Origin: a virus | Reading direction: 5' to 3' (one strand) | IMG/VR virus record: IMGVR_UViG_3300049491_000404 | Location: 1-28,276 of that record | DNA length: 28,276 nt | Shown: positions 26,878 through 28,276 of the stretch, one piece after another | Position numbering within the stretch: position 1 is the stretch's first letter | How the letters are laid out: every line of letters starts with the position of its first letter | Notes under the pieces: generated by a model | Database searches by the model: none | The model's input: the letters and a program-made list of their open reading frames with translations, nothing else | Told to the model about the DNA's origin: nothing | Made by a program: the position numbers and the translations under genes

Positions 26878-28276
26878 TCACCTGACGATATTGCGGAGGG
26901 CGCCCTGATTGCGGTTCAGCCGCTTGACCAGGAAGCGATCGAAGTCCTCGGTGTCGAGCTGCTTCATCACGAGGCCCGGCTCGAGGCCGATCACGCCGGC
27001 GAATCCGGCCGCGCGATCGCCCGCCTTCGCCGGCCCGACGTCGCCCGTGATACCGCCGCCAGCCAGGCGGCGAGGCATTCCACGGATCGGCGTGTTCAGT
27101 GCCCGGTGGCCTGCGTTGATCTTGTGCAGCAGGTCGAGATTGCGGGCCGTCGCCGCGGCGTTGACCACAAACTCGCCATTGCTAACGAGTAGCGGCTTGC
27201 CCGAAGTCGTGATCGCCCGGATGCTGTCGCTGGTGCCGGTGCCGGGACCGCGCAGGCGCCCGCCACCCGTGGCGTCGATCGCGCCACCGCCGGCGAGGCC
27301 CACCACGCCGCCGCGCTTCAGCGGCGCGGAGTTGATCGCCGTCATGGAGTCGAATCCGCCGAGGCCACCACCACCGAAGCTGCCGAAGGCACTCATCGCG
27401 AGCTTGAGCAGCTGGGCCTGGATGTAGGTGGCGAGCATCTCCGCCGCAATGTTCTGCAGCGCGTTGGCCACGGTGCTGGCCAGCGACGTGAAGATGTCCC
27501 CGACGTCCTCGTAGTCCTGCAGGTTCGAAAGGACCTCGGTCAGCCCGCCCTGCAAGGCCTCCTGGGCGCCCTGCTCCAGCTTGATCAAGCTGTCGGACGC
27601 ATTTTCAACAGTGATCTGGACCTGGCGGATCTGCTCGTTCAAGGCCTCGGCGTCGGCCTTGGCTTCCGGCGTGCCGACGGCCTGCGCGGCGCTGGTCGCC
27701 CGGCCGGCGATCGCCTGCAGGATTGCGAGGCGTTCTTTCTCGATCGCGAGGATGTCCTGCTCACCCTGGTACTGGGAGCGGATACCGAGCTCGACGTCCT
27801 GCTGGATCCGCGTACGCAGTCGCGACAGCTCATCGAGCGCGGCCTGGCCCTCCGCCAAGGCCTGCTCGAGGTCGATGCCGGCAACCGCTGACTTGCGGAC
27901 CTGCGCGAACTGCGCGTCGTCCTGCGGCGTCACACCGCCGGTGGCGAGGGCGAGGATCTCTCGCTGCTTGGCCAGCTCAACGTCGAGCGCGCGGATCTTC
28001 GCCTGGCTCTGCTGGCCGGAGATTTCGAGGATGCGTTGCTCGAGTTCAAAGCGCGCATCGCCGGCGGCCTCGTCTGCGCGGCGCTGGTCTTCGGTGATCT
28101 TCGCCGCCTCGCGCGCGGCCTTCTCGGCTTCACGCTGGGCGTCGGCGGCAGCTTTGTCCCTGCCGCCCTTGCCAGCCGCAGCCGCTGCGGCATCAGCTTT
28201 CGCCAGTGCGGCAGCGACCTCGGCCTGCGCCTTTGACGTGTCAACCTTGATCGGCAGGACGATCGGCGGCGCATCC
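26878..28276 (-). CDS. tail tape measure protein, N-terminus outside window
   Basis: The frame is open through the right edge and ends at 26878, giving at least 465 residues. A long Ala/Lys/Glu coiled-coil part (AQAEVAAALAKADAAAAAAG, QREAEKAAREAAK, VELAKQREILALA) leads to helical segments and, from about 27300 leftward, a Gly-rich stretch (GGGGLGGF, GGGRLRGPGTGTSD). The C-terminus contains SNGEFVVNAAATARNLDLLH and KINAG, typical of lambda-like tape measure C-termini. It sets tail length and passes DNA and protein into the host. Its place before the minor tail genes is as expected. Confidence 0.85.
   Translation of the reverse strand, partial: DAPPIVLPIKVDTSKAQAEVAAALAKADAAAAAAGKGGRDKAAADAQREAEKAAREAAKITEDQRRADEAAGDARFELEQRILEISGQQSQAKIRALDVELAKQREILALATGGVTPQDDAQFAQVRKSAVAGIDLEQALAEGQAALDELSRLRTRIQQDVELGIRSQYQGEQDILAIEKERLAILQAIAGRATSAAQAVGTPEAKADAEALNEQIRQVQITVENASDSLIKLEQGAQEALQGGLTEVLSNLQDYEDVGDIFTSLASTVANALQNIAAEMLATYIQAQLLKLAMSAFGSFGGGGLGGFDSMTAINSAPLKRGGVVGLAGGGAIDATGGGRLRGPGTGTSDSIRAITTSGKPLLVSNGEFVVNAAATARNLDLLHKINAGHRALNTPIRGMPRRLAGGGITGDVGPAKAGDRAAGFAGVIGLEPGLVMKQLDTEDFDRFLVKRLNRNQGALRNIVR

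Noticed and set aside
1-28276. CRISPR array, IS element or rRNA
   Set aside because: I saw no regularly spaced repeats, transposase genes with terminal repeats, or rRNA-like sequence.

Overview
The window is part of a temperate, tailed bacteriophage or prophage of a high-GC Gram-negative bacterium, probably a member of the Pseudomonadota. The evidence is a long-tailed virion module (tape measure, BR0599-like and J-like tail-tip proteins), an embedded Rz/Rz1 spanin pair that only makes sense with an outer membrane, a repressor/Cro-type switch, two recombinases of different classes, and coding density close to 100% with many 4-base start/stop overlaps. I cannot name the host species.

Layout. 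(1) 1-1982, minus strand: virion or late genes that run off the left edge (tail-completion-like protein, coiled-coil protein, membrane-anchored fibronectin-III protein). They are preceded by an initiator-tRNA-like gene (2079-2153) and two terminator hairpins. (2) 2356-7426, minus strand: early lytic operon in transcription order cro-like gene, small ribbon-helix-helix-like gene, replication initiator, helicase-loader-like gene, small genes, VRR-NUC nuclease, tyrosine integrase, two small genes and a Q-like antiterminator candidate. (3) 7434-8671: switch region with a CI-like repressor and a zinc-ribbon membrane protein on the plus strand. Two promoters of the same design, one leftward and one rightward, each carry a pair of RCAAC-N5-GTTGY operators 24 bp apart. 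(4) 8715-17248, plus strand: operon of small proteins, a ParB-like protein, a complete diversity-generating retroelement (DGR), more small genes, a large serine recombinase and an HNH protein. (5) 17214-28276, minus strand: in transcription order tape measure (cut by the right edge), two paralogous virion proteins, tail proteins, tail tip, then the lysis cassette.

The most interesting system is the DGR at 11862-14608. One template repeat (TR) feeds two target genes, each ending in a C-type-lectin-like DUF1566 domain with its own variable repeat (VR). VR1 differs from the TR at 15 of 24 template adenines and nowhere else. VR2 differs at 11 adenines and one T. An Avd accessory gene and a reverse transcriptase with YVDD and IGNLSSQ motifs complete it. 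Unusually, the TR lies inside the reverse-transcriptase reading frame, and the only start codons I can find lie upstream of it, so the RT appears to carry a TR-encoded N-terminal leader.

How it fits together (inference): the repressor holds both early promoters shut through shared operators. On induction the leftward operon replicates the genome and makes the late antiterminator. The rightward operon expresses the DGR and its targets. The late leftward transcript makes virions and ends in lysis. If the genome is circular or circularly permuted, the genes leaving at the left edge would join those entering at the right as one late operon.
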